Positions 5,104 to 5,479 of a stretch of 5,479 nucleotides of DNA are shown here, piece by piece. The translations under genes were made by a program, and so were the position numbers. The stretch covers positions 1-5,479 of the forward strand of contig JACMLA010000592.1 of the NCBI GenBank assembly GCA_014379815.1, written 5' to 3'. The notes beneath the pieces were generated by a model, which saw nothing but the letters and a program-made list of their open reading frames with translations, made no database searches and was not told the DNA's origin. How positions within the stretch are numbered: the stretch's first letter is position 1; every line of letters starts with the position of its first letter. This DNA is from Bryobacteraceae bacterium (lineage in GTDB: Bacteria; Acidobacteriota; Terriglobia; Bryobacterales; Bryobacteraceae).

Positions 5104-5479
5104 TTAAAAGTCTTCCGGCTTCTTTCCCTTCTGGAAGCCGTTAAAGCCGAACGGTGTTGGTTTGTACTCGCGCGTAAAATCAACACGTGATCCGCTGGCG
5201 GGGATCTTCTTCTCCCTGCCAAGAGCCCAGTAACTCGCATTCACGATCAGCCGGCGAAAGCCCGCGTCGAGAAAGTCTACTGATGACCCCATTGTGGTCG
5301 TGAACACTTTGCCCGTCTTCCCCTCTTCGTAGCGATACGACCGGGTCCACGCTACGGGCAGCATAGGTTCGTTCTTGCCGCCTGTGACAGGTGCGTCCAG
5401 AGGTGCCATCCCACTGAGAACCTGGCCCAGCAGCAGCACGTCGTTCTCTGGCGGAAAGGGTTGCCGGACCGTGTACACA
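5104..5479 (-). CDS. C-terminal part of a ThuA-like domain protein, partial
   Basis: The last 125 residues of a protein whose start lies beyond the right edge. The nominal first codon near the edge is GTG (5478-5476) and is almost certainly an internal valine (VYTVRQPFPP). The stretch PMLPVAWTRSY, then GKVFTTTMGSSVDFLDAGFR and NASYWALG, matches the end of ThuA-like (trehalose-utilisation, glutamine-amidotransferase-like fold) proteins. In these a glycine-rich TMG-x-x-x-D segment is followed by F-R-R-L-I-V-N-A-x-Y-W-A-L-G. A short basic tail ends in KKPEDF. The molecular role of these proteins is mostly unknown; they are often linked to sugar metabolism and exported. Any signal peptide would be outside the window. 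The stop lies 13 bp before the PLP-enzyme ATG, so the two are probably co-transcribed, although no shared pathway is apparent. Confidence 0.8.
   Translation of the reverse strand, partial: VYTVRQPFPPENDVLLLGQVLSGMAPLDAPVTGGKNEPMLPVAWTRSYRYEEGKTGKVFTTTMGSSVDFLDAGFRRLIVNASYWALGREKKIPASGSRVDFTREYKPTPFGFNGFQKGKKPEDF

Noticed and set aside
5091..5240. A 50-residue N-terminal extension of the second threonine-synthase-like protein from the ATG at 5240
   Set aside because: It would overlap the ThuA-like coding region by 137 bp, adds a basic, low-information segment, and lies before a zinc ribbon that normally begins near the N-terminus. The ATG at 5090 fits better.
5476..5478. Start codon for the ThuA-like protein at the right edge
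   Set aside because: The codon is GTG one base from the window end, and the encoded sequence is mid-domain. The gene is simply cut by the window.
1..5479. Mobile element, CRISPR, toxin-antitoxin or defence system
   Set aside because: No transposase, integrase, spaced repeat array, tRNA or defence-type domain is visible. All coding space is taken by metabolic and stress genes of uniform base composition.

Overview
This window looks like ordinary chromosomal DNA from a moderately GC-rich (roughly mid-to-high 50s %), densely coded bacterium. The ThuA-like C-terminus, the DUF2382 stress-protein pair and the style of the PLP enzymes suggest an Acidobacteriota-like or similar soil lineage. That placement rests on protein flavour only and is not proven by the sequence. 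I see no rRNA, tRNA, CRISPR array, insertion sequence, phage gene or obvious horizontally acquired cassette.

Layout. (1) Positions 1-721, minus strand: a DUF2382 (YsnF/AvaK-type) stress-protein gene, then 14 bp downstream a strong Shine-Dalgarno and the first 21 codons of a second gene that runs off the left edge. That second gene resembles the YflT/general-stress-protein 17M family. A sigma-54-like -24/-12 sequence lies immediately upstream of the pair. (2) 816-1544, minus strand: a PlsC-type 1-acylglycerol-3-phosphate acyltransferase. (3) 1592-3874, plus strand: threonine synthase, apparently with a TTG start, followed 15 bp later by metF (5,10-methylenetetrahydrofolate reductase). (4) 3861-5479, minus strand: the C-terminal part of a ThuA-like protein (start beyond the right edge), followed 13 bp later by a second, divergent threonine-synthase-family PLP enzyme. 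The 3' end of this enzyme gene overlaps the 3' end of metF by 14 bp, in convergent orientation.

How the genes fit together. Threonine synthase draws on O-phosphohomoserine, and MetF supplies the methyl-folate for methionine, so the thrC-metF pair is an aspartate-family amino-acid unit. The second threonine-synthase-like enzyme keeps the zinc-ribbon and PLP architecture but differs in its substrate and phosphate-loop motifs. It may therefore be a specialised paralog rather than a duplicate. The stress pair and plsC appear unrelated to this pathway.

Every stretch without a gene is under 100 bp. I did not find a clearly undescribed system. The best leads are the two dissimilar threonine-synthase paralogs on either side of metF, the sigma-54-like promoter of the stress pair, the non-ATG start of thrC, and the repeat and dyad structure in the 47-bp divergent spacer between plsC and thrC.
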